This document shows, piece after piece, positions 26,082 through 36,112 of a DNA stretch of 64,000 nt. Under the pieces are notes generated by a model. That model was not told the origin of the DNA, did no database searches, and saw only the letters and a program-made list of their open reading frames with translations. Source of the DNA: Paramoeba atlantica (taxonomy: Eukaryota > Discosea); the NCBI GenBank assembly GCA_977017575.1, contig CDRNVI010000065.1:310001-374000 (forward strand), read 5' to 3'. The translations under genes were made by a program, and so were the position numbers. Numbering within the stretch: the first letter of the stretch is position 1; each line of letters begins with the position of its first letter.

Positions 26082-29000
26082 TTAAAGAATATTTGTTAAT
26101 TCAAAACGGGACAGAGAATGTAAATTCTGTCCGCGATACAGTGTAACAGGAAACATGAGATCGTAAAACGCTATTTCAGGCCAAGTTGTCTGAAACGTTT
26201 TTGAAACAGAAGCTAGAATACCCTTCACATCGTTCGCTACTGTGTCGATTACACTCTTGTGACAGTCTACCCAGACGCTGTCATGTACAGTATTTGTTAA
26301 AAAAGCCATGTTACCGTAATTATTGTTCCCTACAAAATGCCTCCACAATTTTCCCAACATTACCTGCACTATTTCTGCAGCAAACCCTTGAACAGGATAG
26401 TTCCTCAGTTGTGTATTCGAAACACTAATAGATTCGGAAGTTTTCATCATCACGCCCGTCGAATTACCATCACATACTGCAGAAAGGTGAAAACGAGTTC
26501 CGCTTAGCAAAAACACATTAGACATATCGGTGGGAACTCTGCTTGCACCCTTGTTAGTGAGTTCCAATATCTGTGCGCTGTGAGTTGCTATAGTGCGCAG
26601 CATTCCAAAATATCGCTCAACATCGGCATATGTGGCGTTTTCCGCTTCAATGACTTTCTCAACAGCATCCAAAGAAAGAGAGGTATGCTGGGCGATGGTT
26701 TGAGGGCTTGCCCCATATTGTCGTTGAAACGAAAAAACTTTCGCCTTTTGGCGTAAATTAACCATTCCAGGGTCTTTTTCTCGCACTGATGCGCGCAAAA
26801 TGTTTTCGTACCCAAGTTCTGGAGAAATCATCGCGGCGCGCTTACAATGAAAATCTACACCATCATGGAGGTCGTTCAGCAAATTGCGATCTCCCGATAG
26901 GGCAGCTAAAGCACGAACTTCTAGCTGAGAATAATCTCCCTCAAGCATCATTCCTTCAGAATGAAAACGTGATACAAGCAATTCTCGTATCTCCGCGCGT
27001 TTTGGAATGGATTGTGTGTTTGGATTTCTTGCCGACATGCGTGTTGTTACACTACTCGTCAGCATGAATTCAGTGTGCAGACGGGATACTGAAGAGTGAA
27101 CTAGAGAAAACATTCCACTATCCGACGGATCCGACGAAGGGGTCTCTTTTCCGTTCCGCATAAAAGATGACGACAGCCTACAAAGAAGTCGAAACTCCCG
27201 TAAATCTTTGCTTAAAATACATCCTTTAGATATACAGATCTCAAGAAGGTCGCTGAGTGTAATTTTAAAATTATTTGTCGCATTTCCATCCTCTTCAAGC
27301 AAATCAAGAAAAGCTTCGTCGCGTTCGACAGGATCAGGGCAAACTGCGTAACATAGGGGCATCCGATCCGTAATATGCAGCTTTTGCTTCACAGTATTCA
27401 ACCTTGTAGAGCTCGCAGCAACCTCTTCTTTCGACCATACTCTGCAAGAAAAACTAATATCACACGAGAGGGAACAGTTGGAAAGATACAGCTCAAGGAC
27501 ATTTTCGGCGGAATTCCAGTCAAAATCGATACACCAGCCATCAGGAATACTCTTGCCAAAAAATTGGGTCAAGCCTAAGTTCATTCTCTGGCGCAACGCT
27601 TGTATTTTATGGGCAACATCTGATTTCTTTGACTTGATGGTCTCACATCCCACATATAGCCCATTAAATTCCATTTCAACTGTACATGGCACAATATCCA
27701 TCCGGGCTTCAATAACCAACGCTTGTTTGTTCGCCACAGCGATCTCTAGCTGCCTTCGGAATATGCGCTCCGTATTACGAAGATCCCCCTCAAGGTATTC
27801 ACGAAGCAAATTGGTGTCAATGTCGGCAGTGTCCACTCCGCGGTCCCACATGGCTTTGATTGCATCTAGCTTTCGTGTCCCCCCGTAGCGTACGGCGACT
27901 TCGTTAAGGCCTGCACCCGTTCCTACACGAACCCTCTGGCCGCTAAGCAGATACTCCGCATACATTGTATCCCACACACGTCCTCCGCGACGCAGAAATC
28001 GACGCAGCTCTGGGTCTTTCCATAACCACAGAAGATCAAATTTCAGGTTGTGTCCCACAATCACGTCGTACTCGTCTAATGGTGGGAGTTTCATATCCTC
28101 ACGATGCTGCAATTTCTCTTCTGGAATTGTGAGATTTCCGTTGTAGTCGAGGTACCCTGGGAGAACCACACGATTCTGGTCACAAAAAGGACTCGCCATT
28201 CTCTTATGAAAACATTTTCTGGTCGTGTACATGAAAATGAAAAATGGAGCGCGATAGAAACGTAGCACGCAATTCTCTCTTTTCGCTCTGTCAGCGCTAC
28301 GAAAAAAGTTGAGATATAACTTGGGATCAGCGAACTTTTGGTCGCTAATTACGGGTACATTTTTTCCGGCATTTCGGCTTCCTTGTGTGTGTGATGCTGC
28401 AGGGTGTACGTCCCAATTTCTGTTTTTATATATTGCGTGAGCTAGACGAGAAACTGTGACGCTTTGTGTTATAGTGCATAGTTCGTGCAAGGCTGTTTCT
28501 GGAGCTTGCGCTTCGGAGATAAAACAAGGATGAAGATCCATGGATTTTACTGCTTGTAGTCGGAGGTGTATGTAAGAATTTAAAACAAAGGGTGATGTTT
28601 CTGAAGTCATGCAAGAGTTCCACATATCAGCGCACTTAAATGTAAACTCAAATGAAGCACCCGAGCATGGTATTAACAAGACAGCCCCTGTAAGTCTCTG
28701 GTATTTCTTTTCGGCACCATTCGTGTACTTTCGAGGCCGGAAAAACTTGGTATGAAGCGCATGCAAAGCTTCGCTCTCGGATGCGCAAGCCTCTGAAAAA
28801 TATACTTTAGATGCATTAATTTCATTTTTTGATTCTATTGGACCCTGAACTAATGATAATGGCATTAGCAGTGCTGAAATTTTGACAGACTTGCCTGAAT
28901 GGTCCCGTGTATTTGCTAAGGAAATAAAACATATTGAAGCGGGGTTACGCATGAATTGAGAAACAACGATCTCCTTTGATTTTTCAAACGCGGCCAATCG

Positions 29001-29453
29001 TTTCAGCTCATTAAGTTGACGGCGCACTTCGTTGGCTTCTGATAAAGAGTCGTGAGTGGGATTATCACTTCGTTTGACGTCGCTATTCTTGTAGTTTTGC
29101 TTAAATCTCTCTTGCATTGTTTTGATAGAATCTGTTGTAGGGAGATTAGTCAAAAATGAGAAGTGATCAATATCGAATCCCGTATCAGCTGGAATGACGA
29201 TCGGTATTAGTGGAGAAGATAAAGTTTCTTGTTTGCGCACCTGTTGACTTACCCACTTTTTGCAGTCTTCGATGCATGAAGAACTTCTTAAATCGACGTC
29301 GCGATGAGATCCTGTACTGACTTCAATCAAGGTAAAGCAAGATACTGGAATTGAAATTTTACTGAAGCCTTGATGCCGCAAGGTTCCTAGGCAAAAAAGT
29401 GCAGACATTTGTCTTGTTACATCGCATGACACCTCAATAGAAGTTTTATTCAA
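26082..29453 (-). CDS. Organellar family A DNA polymerase, copy 1 (ExoI acidic residues lost)
   Basis: 1,123 residues. The polymerase domain is complete: motif A 'EGDYSQLEVRALAALSGD' near 839, motif B 'RQKAKVFSFQRQYGAS' near 904 and motif C 'TNTVHDSVWVDCH' near 1056. The exonuclease domain keeps ExoII (GHNLKFDLLW) and ExoIII (YLEGDLRNTE). At the ExoI position, where copy 2 has L-D-L-E-T-T, this protein reads F-I-F-M-Y-T-T, so Asp becomes Phe407 and Glu becomes Tyr409; proofreading should be lost. Bases 27684-28196 are about 99% identical to copy 2, while the rest is far more diverged, which points to gene conversion. Such polymerases replicate mitochondrial or plastid DNA in plants and protists. 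The start (MNKTSIEVSCDVTR...) is not an obvious targeting peptide. Exact subfamily (POP or another protist clade) is unresolved. Confidence 0.9.
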   Translation of the reverse strand: MNKTSIEVSCDVTRQMSALFCLGTLRHQGFSKISIPVSCFTLIEVSTGSHRDVDLRSSSCIEDCKKWVSQQVRKQETLSSPLIPIVIPADTGFDIDHFSFLTNLPTTDSIKTMQERFKQNYKNSDVKRSDNPTHDSLSEANEVRRQLNELKRLAAFEKSKEIVVSQFMRNPASICFISLANTRDHSGKSVKISALLMPLSLVQGPIESKNEINASKVYFSEACASESEALHALHTKFFRPRKYTNGAEKKYQRLTGAVLLIPCSGASFEFTFKCADMWNSCMTSETSPFVLNSYIHLRLQAVKSMDLHPCFISEAQAPETALHELCTITQSVTVSRLAHAIYKNRNWDVHPAASHTQGSRNAGKNVPVISDQKFADPKLYLNFFRSADRAKRENCVLRFYRAPFFIFMYTTRKCFHKRMASPFCDQNRVVLPGYLDYNGNLTIPEEKLQHREDMKLPPLDEYDVIVGHNLKFDLLWLWKDPELRRFLRRGGRVWDTMYAEYLLSGQRVRVGTGAGLNEVAVRYGGTRKLDAIKAMWDRGVDTADIDTNLLREYLEGDLRNTERIFRRQLEIAVANKQALVIEARMDIVPCTVEMEFNGLYVGCETIKSKKSDVAHKIQALRQRMNLGLTQFFGKSIPDGWCIDFDWNSAENVLELYLSNCSLSCDISFSCRVWSKEEVAASSTRLNTVKQKLHITDRMPLCYAVCPDPVERDEAFLDLLEEDGNATNNFKITLSDLLEICISKGCILSKDLREFRLLCRLSSSFMRNGKETPSSDPSDSGMFSLVHSSVSRLHTEFMLTSSVTTRMSARNPNTQSIPKRAEIRELLVSRFHSEGMMLEGDYSQLEVRALAALSGDRNLLNDLHDGVDFHCKRAAMISPELGYENILRASVREKDPGMVNLRQKAKVFSFQRQYGASPQTIAQHTSLSLDAVEKVIEAENATYADVERYFGMLRTIATHSAQILELTNKGASRVPTDMSNVFLLSGTRFHLSAVCDGNSTGVMMKTSESISVSNTQLRNYPVQGFAAEIVQVMLGKLWRHFVGNNNYGNMAFLTNTVHDSVWVDCHKSVIDTVANDVKGILASVSKTFQTTWPEIAFYDLMFPVTLYRGQNLHSLSRFELTNIL
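27684..28196. repeat. 513-bp near-identical block shared with the second polymerase gene (copy A)
   Basis: It matches 31924-32436 at a constant offset of 4,240 bases with four differences that I could find. It covers the exonuclease domain from just after the ExoI motif to ExoIII and beyond. The flanking coding sequence on both sides is only distantly related. Confidence 0.9.
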
Positions 29454-29781
29454 TATTTTTCGAAGAAATAATTTTTTTATTCCAGTAAGTTTCTCATTTG
29501 TTTCCTTTTACGTACAGGACCCTACTTATCGTACATTGTATACATTTACTATCCCAGGCTTATCTTATGACGCCCCTTACGAAACGTCCGAAAATTTGTT
29601 CGATGAAGCATTCTACATTCAGTCTCTCAAAGCTTACTCTATGCATATGGATACAATTCGAAATTAAATGAGGGGGCAAAATATGGGTTATTAAAAGGCA
29701 CTTATTTTGATATAGTTTACAAAAAAAATAGTTTACATTCAACCTATTTTTGTGCTCGTCGATATACAGATATACGGTGGA
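29454..29781. other. Spacer between the two polymerase genes
   Basis: AT-rich, about 330 bases. No coding or RNA feature was seen. Confidence 0.5.
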
Positions 29782-32700
29782 CTATTCCAATGCCTTCATG
29801 TTGGCCATTGTTTTTCCAACGACCGTCTCTGTGCCAAAAGAAACTTCAAGCTCTAATTCAGGCCACTTCTCGTTAAAAACCTCACGAACATTATTCAGTA
29901 TGCGACTCACGTTACCTGCTACTTCATGAACGACGCTCTTGTGACAGTCTACCCATACGCAATCATGTACAGTGTTTGTTAAGAAGGCCATGTTATTGTA
30001 ATTTTCTGTTTCGAGAAAATGTCTCCAGAGCCTTCCCATCATAACTTGAACAATTTCTCCTGCAAATCCTTGCACTGGATAATTTTTCAGTTGTGTAGAG
30101 AGAAAGCTCATCAAATTTGTGTCTGAAAAGCGGGAATTCGCAAACGCTGCTCGCTCAATTTCACCAAAAGTAAAACGCGTTCCTGTAAGTACACGAAATT
30201 CTCCTTTGTATGCACAGTTTCCGGTTTCAGTGCGACTTCCATCCTGAAGAGAAGGATTCCATGAGTTGACTGCGTGTGCCACAAGGTCGTAGAATCGTTT
30301 GACTTTATAATACATGGATTCCTCGTTTTGAATCAAACTTTTAACTTCATCGAACGAAAGACCAGTAGATTCGGAAAGCTTGGTAACTCCTGCCCCGTAC
30401 TGTCGCTGAAAAGAAAATATTTTGGCTCTTTGTCGTAGCTCCACAAATTCGGGAATTTTTTCTTTTTTTGCTTTCTGCAGAACTTCTTCGTATGAAAGGC
30501 CTGGTTTCATCATAGTGACACGTTTGCAATGAAAGTCGACTTTGTTAAGAAGATCTTGAGTCATTTGGGGATCCTTCGAGAGAGCACACATCACGACAAC
30601 TTCTAATTGAGAATAGTCTGCTTCCAACATGGAACCTTCTTCGCCAAACCGTGAAACAAAAAGGTTCCGCAGCTCGGTCGTCTTTGGAACATTTTGCATA
30701 TTTGGGTTTGCTGACGCCATTCTGCTTGTCGTCGTATGGCAGAGTGAAAGTTCATGATGAATGCAGTCATCACGATCATTCAACAGGCTCATCATCCCTG
30801 TTCCATCCATTTCATAGTAAGTACTTAGAAGTTTAGTGTTTCCTCGAAGTTCAAGAAGCAATTTTGCAATTGCCTCACCTTTGGCAGCAAATACCTCCAT
30901 GACTTCAATGTTTACGCTTTGATTTCCCTTTTCTGTCTTCGCTTTCTCAAGAAACTTTGCTCTCTCGTTCCTATCGGAAAAATATTGTTCCAGTTTTCCT
31001 GGAAAGGAGACTACAGTGTCAACGTCTTTATCAACTTCATGAGCAAAGCAGTCGTAGCTTGTTCCCACAGAAGAACCTATACAGTAAAGTAGATTCTGAA
31101 GAACTTCTCGTTGAGCAACGTCGTTGCCCTCAGAATTTATGCTTGTGAAAACTACTTTTTTAAGAAGTGTCCAAAAATCAGTGCAATCAATAGGTTTTTG
31201 ATAAGGGCCTCCTTTATACAACTCTACTGCCCGACAAAAGAAACTTTTCCGATCATCGTGAAAAATATTGTGACGTTCGAAGTAGGATAAAATCTCAAGT
31301 TCGGCTTCATCAAAAGAAATGAAGAGCACCCTTTCTCCATCCCCACCCTGGCAGAGTGATTCTAAGTTAATCTCTCCAGTATCCTTTCCTTCCGTGTTTG
31401 GTACAGAGTAATGCTCTTCAGTGTAGTGCGTTTCCGAGTTGCGTGACGTGGGTTTTAAAGGCTCATATAGCCATGGCTTATTTTCAGCAAAGCCACCACA
31501 TAATATTACTCTAAAATTGTAAGTCGCCTTCTTGGACACAAATGCTTTCAAGCGCTCTTGAACATTATCCTTTGTACCGCTCGTACGCAAACCTTGAGAT
31601 TTCAAATAAGGGATACTATATTTCTTTGCCGCAGCCCCACTAAATTTGTTCGCCAGAACGCAGAGTTCTACAGCTGCAGTTACATTCAAAGGCGTTCCAA
31701 GCATGCTAGGTTCCGCAACTTTGGCTTTTCCACCGTAGTACAAGGCGGAAAGTACTTGATTTGACGCCCAGTTAAAATGCTGGTGAAAGAGCAGAGGCAC
31801 TTCTGGGGGTATCAATTTCTTTAACCCGGCTTTTTGTTGAGCAATTACGAGCCGCAGAGCGTCGTATTGTCGTTTACCCTCTAATCTATCCATCTTCAAA
31901 CCGTTGAACTCCATCTCGGTTGTGCATGGCACAATATCCATCCGGGCTTCAATAACCAACGCTTGTTTGTTCGCCACAGCGATCTCTAGCTGCCTTCGGA
32001 ATATGCGCTCCGTATTACGAAGATCCCCCTCAAGGTATTCACGAAGCAAATTGGTGTCAATGTCGGCAGTGTCCACTCCGCGGTCCCACATGGCTTTGAT
32101 TGCATCTAGCTTTCGTGTCCCCCCGTAGCGTACGGCGACTTCGTTAAGGCCTGCACCCGTTCCTACACGAACCCTTTGGCCGCTAAGCAGATACTCCGCA
32201 TACATTGTATCCCACACACGTCCTCCGCGACGCAGAAATCGACGCAGCTCTGGGTCTTTCCATAACCACAGAAGATCAAATTTCAGGTTGTGTCCCACAA
32301 TCACGTCGTACTCGTCTAATGGCGGGAGTTTCATATCCTCACGATGCTGCAATTTCTCTTCTGGAATTGTGAGATTTCCGTTGAAGTCGAGGTAGCCTGG
32401 GAGAACCACACGATTCTGGTCACAAAAAGGACTCGCAATGCGCTTGTGGAATTTTTTCGTGGTTGTTTCCAAATCGAGTACAAGATAATTCGCATGGCGG
32501 AGACTCACACACGCTTCACGTACCTGGCGGTCAGAGGTGTCAAATGTTTTGTAGTACTTGGTGAGCTCTAGTTTCGTAGAAATGTCAACAAAGCCTTTAC
32601 TGAGGACTGTAAAAGTTTTTGGATTCGGTGGTTCCGGAACCTCAACGAATTTGCCGGGTGTCGACGTTGGAGAAGGCGAATATTGGTCTTGTGATTCATG

Positions 32701-34272
32701 GGTGGAATCCATACGCATTGTTACGGATTGTAAGTGCCTGAGAGCAAGGTTTAAAAAAGTAGAAAGCGCCGGAGGTTCACCGCCGAACATCGTAGCAACT
32801 CCTTTCCACGCTAATTTCGGTTCTTCTTCCAATGAAACTTGAGACTGCATCAAGCTTGAGTGTGAAAGCGCGTGAAGTCGGATTATTTTGTTTCGATTAG
32901 AATGAGCCAATTGCTCTAAATCGGAGAGTTTGGTCCCCTGGCACGGTATTAGTAGCACGTGAAGTCGAAAAGCTGTGTCAAAGTGGGTGCTGAGCTGTTG
33001 TACAATTTCGCTAAGTGAAGAAGCCTCGATTTTCAGCGAAGCATGCGTGCAAATGCTGAACATGTGGTATTTAAATACTGTCTTTCCTGACTTATCAGCT
33101 CCTACCTTGTAGGAAACGAAATTAATATCGAAAATTCCTCGCAGAGAAGAGAGCATTTGCTCTTCTGGAGAAGATTTACCACCCAAATGACGCAAGGTCA
33201 CTTTACAAGTCTCCCAAGCAAGAATGGCGTTACTTATTTCAGGTTGTGACTCCTTGCATTGAAATGATGAGCTGCATATCATGAAATATGCATCTTTAAG
33301 CGTTCTTGGCATGCGTAATCCCTTAATTCGACCAACGTGCTCGAAGAAAGCAGAAGAACACAATGCCATTGAATCTTGTAGAAGATGGCATTTGAATAAC
33401 TTGCAGATGTCTTCGACATGTGGATCAGAATACATGGGTAGAAGGGCTGCGCACGCCATAGGACCGATGCTAACACATTTTTTCTGGATCCAACTTCGAA
33501 CGTCTTCTACATCCTTCTTGTTACTGGGCTTGAAAACGCGATGCTCCTGACTTTGCACGTGAAACAGAGCAAATTTTTGAGGTGAAGAAGCCTTTATCAG
33601 CCCATTTAGAGGAGCCGTCGAAGCTGGAGTCTGCGTGGAGGATTGAATATCCCAGCCCAAAGCAAAAACAACATAACGAGGTGATACATTTTTAACGTGA
33701 TGTTGGACCCCTTCCGTGAGCTCTTCTACGGAGTTAGAATATTCCAAATTATGTGCCGCGCAATATGTTTTCAATAGCGCGGGAGTTAGCTTTGCAGTTC
33801 GGTACCCCAAAATAATCTGTCTGACTCGTGTTGAGGATAGAGTTTCTCTCCATTTGTAGTGACTGCGAGCAATGTGCCGTCCCCCCTGCAGGGTCGCAAT
33901 AGAGACCTCGCTCGACTCTTCAGAAGATAGTTTTTCCACTGGTTTTAGAAGAGGCACTGCAGGAGCTCTGCCTTTCCGACGAGAACCGACCTTTTCCGAC
34001 GAGAAAGGAAAGGCGGAGTTATCCCTTGCAGGCATATCACCATTACCAACCGAGGCCGGGGACGAAATCGATGATTCAAAATTCGACATATGATTCCTAG
34101 CATTCAGCTCAGTAGTATTTGAAGACTGGGGTGGAACGCCAGATGAATTTCTAATGAATTCTGAAGGTGTGGATGAAGATATGGCCTTCGCACCAAAATC
34201 ACTTTTGGGAACTGTAGTAGTGGCTGGTTTTTTCACCAGTCCCTTAATTTTAGAACGCAGAACGGCTAACAT
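29782..34272 (-). CDS. Organellar family A DNA polymerase, copy 2, with intact exonuclease and SAP-like inserts
   Basis: 1,496 residues. The 3'-5' exonuclease is intact: ExoI 'YLVLDLETTTK' (Asp600, Glu602), ExoII GHNLKFDLLW near 661 and ExoIII YLEGDLRNTE near 746. Polymerase motif A 'EADYSQLEVVVMCALS' lies near 1217, motif B 'RQRAKIFSFQRQYGAG' near 1281 and motif C 'TNTVHDCVWVDCH' near 1435. Between exonuclease and polymerase, near 885-915, 'YSIPYLKSQGLRTSGTKD' followed by VQERL fits the SAP DNA-binding motif. A weaker SAP-like stretch (LTPALLKTYCAAHNLEYS) lies near 160-190. The N-terminus (MLAVLRSKIKGLVKK...) is basic and could target an organelle. It has about 370 more residues than copy 1, mainly in the N-terminal region and between exonuclease and polymerase. 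It is probably the proofreading member of the pair. Confidence 0.93.
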   Translation of the reverse strand: MLAVLRSKIKGLVKKPATTTVPKSDFGAKAISSSTPSEFIRNSSGVPPQSSNTTELNARNHMSNFESSISSPASVGNGDMPARDNSAFPFSSEKVGSRRKGRAPAVPLLKPVEKLSSEESSEVSIATLQGGRHIARSHYKWRETLSSTRVRQIILGYRTAKLTPALLKTYCAAHNLEYSNSVEELTEGVQHHVKNVSPRYVVFALGWDIQSSTQTPASTAPLNGLIKASSPQKFALFHVQSQEHRVFKPSNKKDVEDVRSWIQKKCVSIGPMACAALLPMYSDPHVEDICKLFKCHLLQDSMALCSSAFFEHVGRIKGLRMPRTLKDAYFMICSSSFQCKESQPEISNAILAWETCKVTLRHLGGKSSPEEQMLSSLRGIFDINFVSYKVGADKSGKTVFKYHMFSICTHASLKIEASSLSEIVQQLSTHFDTAFRLHVLLIPCQGTKLSDLEQLAHSNRNKIIRLHALSHSSLMQSQVSLEEEPKLAWKGVATMFGGEPPALSTFLNLALRHLQSVTMRMDSTHESQDQYSPSPTSTPGKFVEVPEPPNPKTFTVLSKGFVDISTKLELTKYYKTFDTSDRQVREACVSLRHANYLVLDLETTTKKFHKRIASPFCDQNRVVLPGYLDFNGNLTIPEEKLQHREDMKLPPLDEYDVIVGHNLKFDLLWLWKDPELRRFLRRGGRVWDTMYAEYLLSGQRVRVGTGAGLNEVAVRYGGTRKLDAIKAMWDRGVDTADIDTNLLREYLEGDLRNTERIFRRQLEIAVANKQALVIEARMDIVPCTTEMEFNGLKMDRLEGKRQYDALRLVIAQQKAGLKKLIPPEVPLLFHQHFNWASNQVLSALYYGGKAKVAEPSMLGTPLNVTAAVELCVLANKFSGAAAKKYSIPYLKSQGLRTSGTKDNVQERLKAFVSKKATYNFRVILCGGFAENKPWLYEPLKPTSRNSETHYTEEHYSVPNTEGKDTGEINLESLCQGGDGERVLFISFDEAELEILSYFERHNIFHDDRKSFFCRAVELYKGGPYQKPIDCTDFWTLLKKVVFTSINSEGNDVAQREVLQNLLYCIGSSVGTSYDCFAHEVDKDVDTVVSFPGKLEQYFSDRNERAKFLEKAKTEKGNQSVNIEVMEVFAAKGEAIAKLLLELRGNTKLLSTYYEMDGTGMMSLLNDRDDCIHHELSLCHTTTSRMASANPNMQNVPKTTELRNLFVSRFGEEGSMLEADYSQLEVVVMCALSKDPQMTQDLLNKVDFHCKRVTMMKPGLSYEEVLQKAKKEKIPEFVELRQRAKIFSFQRQYGAGVTKLSESTGLSFDEVKSLIQNEESMYYKVKRFYDLVAHAVNSWNPSLQDGSRTETGNCAYKGEFRVLTGTRFTFGEIERAAFANSRFSDTNLMSFLSTQLKNYPVQGFAGEIVQVMMGRLWRHFLETENYNNMAFLTNTVHDCVWVDCHKSVVHEVAGNVSRILNNVREVFNEKWPELELEVSFGTETVVGKTMANMKALE
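31924..32436. repeat. 513-bp near-identical block shared with the first polymerase gene (copy B)
   Basis: Partner of 27684-28196. The differences noted are at 27917, 28083, 28144 and 28155 in copy A and the matching places here. The block ends just downstream, on the coding strand, of the ExoI motif. Confidence 0.9.
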
Positions 34273-34465
34273 GAGGTGGTTTCGATTAAAAGGTTTAATT
34301 TAAGAATTCACGTATTTTTTCAAAGTTTCAGTTGCATCAAATACTGCTTAATTACTCTTCACATGCATAACGCATAACTTTATACATTCTTTTCGCTACT
34401 CATAAAGTAAAAATCTAGCAACTCTGTGAACTACTCTACTAATAATATACACGCTACAGGGCGGT

Positions 34466-35881
34466 CTAAACTACAGCAGTTGGGACAGCCACGCCTGAGG
34501 TCTTCTCACGTAATGTGTCATACAAGGAGGCGTTCGATCGGCACAGCTTCTCTGGATCTTCCGCGAAACACACAAAGATCGTCATTACCCCACTCTGGAC
34601 TACGCCAAGAATCATGCTAAGTGTGACGACACCGATAAGAAGTCCGAGTAGAAAATGTACCGGAGAGAGCCCCCAGAGTAACCCGGACAGCCCCGAGAGG
34701 ACAGAGCCCCCGAGTACCATCAGGATATAGGCCGCCCCCAACAGACTGTCGTTAATGACAGCGAGAATACCGTTTGTTTTAATTAACTGCCACACCGCCT
34801 TGGCGGAGGGAACATAACTCGTGCCGTAGACTGCAACGTAGACATACGCGTACTCATTGAAATATTCCACTAAGGATTCAATGCAATTCAGCAGACACAT
34901 TACAATGCCGCGTACAAAGTGGTTCTCATTTCGCATTCCCTCCCGCGCGAGTGCTCGGATGGTTTTTAAAATAGCAACAATCAGCGACCCAAAGCACAGG
35001 GAGCCCAGACTATAAGTCGTGGCACGTCGCAGGGCCCCAAGCGTAGGGTTTCGTGGCATTTCATTTTCTCCCGCGTAGTACCACATCGCGACGACTCCAC
35101 ACGTGGTTACATGCGTGATAGCACTTAGAACTTGAGAGGTCCAGAACAATTGTAACAACCACGGCCATAATACCCTCTCCTCCACTCCCGAACTTGAGTA
35201 CCTCCATACCCCCGTGCCCCAGATGACGACATAGGCAAAGAAAAGAAGTGAGAACACCGCAGCGTTAGCCACAGTTGCCTTGTATTGATTCACCACATTG
35301 GCACTCGCTGTGAGACAACACGCGGCGAAGGGAATACGATGCCGCACGTAGTACAGCCACACCCCAGCTATCAAACAGAGTATTCCTGTGACAATACCAC
35401 TGACCATTTGGCCAGTAAAGAAGGACAGCAGTGCGGCAACCCCGAGTAGTGAGATGTAAAACACATTTCCGTAGAGGATTAATCCCTCAGCATGGGAGCG
35501 AATAAGCCATAGCAAAGGAATAGAGATCGAAACCGAGACAAGGGTAGCGGTGGAACCTACTCCCAGAGCTCGTGTCGTCGAGGGCCATTGCCATGCGTGC
35601 GTGTCATCGGCCTCAGGGTGCAGTGTGTGATCCGGGGGAGTCATCTCAAAGGTTTCGGGGTGGTGTAGATACTCGTGAAGACGGTAAGATCCGTACCCAA
35701 TCACCAACAGGGTGGTTAATATCCAAAGTACAGCAGCCCAAATGTCGCGGTATCCACCCGCTGAGCTAAACCGCTCCTCCCCCATGTGGTTTGTGCGTGG
35801 TGAGATCGGGGACCTCTTTAGGGGCTTGTCCTCGAAGCGGTGATAGTCGGAGGAAGCAAAGTCCCCGCTCCGTGACTTCAT
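34466..35881 (-). CDS. Choline-transporter-like (CTL/SLC44, Pns1-type) membrane protein
   Basis: 471 residues with about ten hydrophobic segments between residue 45 and 450. After a charged cytosolic head comes the first membrane helix (AAVLWILTTLLVIGYG). The family signature in the second half is present: 'TYSLGSLCFGSLIVAILKTI' near 290-310 and FVCFAEDPEKL near 440, close to the usual 'CFAEDP' tail. CTL proteins move choline or related amines across the plasma or organelle membranes. Start MKSRSGDFASSDYHRF is the only ATG that keeps the charged head. The N-terminal head is shorter than in animal CTL1, as in fungal Pns1. Confidence 0.88.
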   Translation of the reverse strand: MKSRSGDFASSDYHRFEDKPLKRSPISPRTNHMGEERFSSAGGYRDIWAAVLWILTTLLVIGYGSYRLHEYLHHPETFEMTPPDHTLHPEADDTHAWQWPSTTRALGVGSTATLVSVSISIPLLWLIRSHAEGLILYGNVFYISLLGVAALLSFFTGQMVSGIVTGILCLIAGVWLYYVRHRIPFAACCLTASANVVNQYKATVANAAVFSLLFFAYVVIWGTGVWRYSSSGVEERVLWPWLLQLFWTSQVLSAITHVTTCGVVAMWYYAGENEMPRNPTLGALRRATTYSLGSLCFGSLIVAILKTIRALAREGMRNENHFVRGIVMCLLNCIESLVEYFNEYAYVYVAVYGTSYVPSAKAVWQLIKTNGILAVINDSLLGAAYILMVLGGSVLSGLSGLLWGLSPVHFLLGLLIGVVTLSMILGVVQSGVMTIFVCFAEDPEKLCRSNASLYDTLREKTSGVAVPTAVV

Positions 35882-36058
35882 GGATGTTCTAGGGTGCTAG
35901 GAAATTAAAAACAAAATTGGCTTGCTTCCAAAAATTCTCTACTGAAAAGAAATTAGTTAATGTTTAAAGGATGTACGAATCAACAACTCAACCGCAATGC
36001 ACTCTAAAATACTTTAAAGGCTTATAAATCGAAATCTCTTAACCGTTTTTTATAAGTT

Positions 36059-36112
36059 TCACGTCTTTCTTCCTTTCTCTCTTTCCTTCCTTCTTTCTCA
36101 CCCCCCCCTTAC
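36059..36112. repeat. Polypyrimidine/polypurine tract
   Basis: A run of C and T ('ctttcttcctttctctctttcc...', ending in an eight-C run) directly downstream of the eL18 stop on the minus strand, where it is a purine run. It could affect 3' end formation; it may also simply be simple-sequence DNA. Confidence 0.6.
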
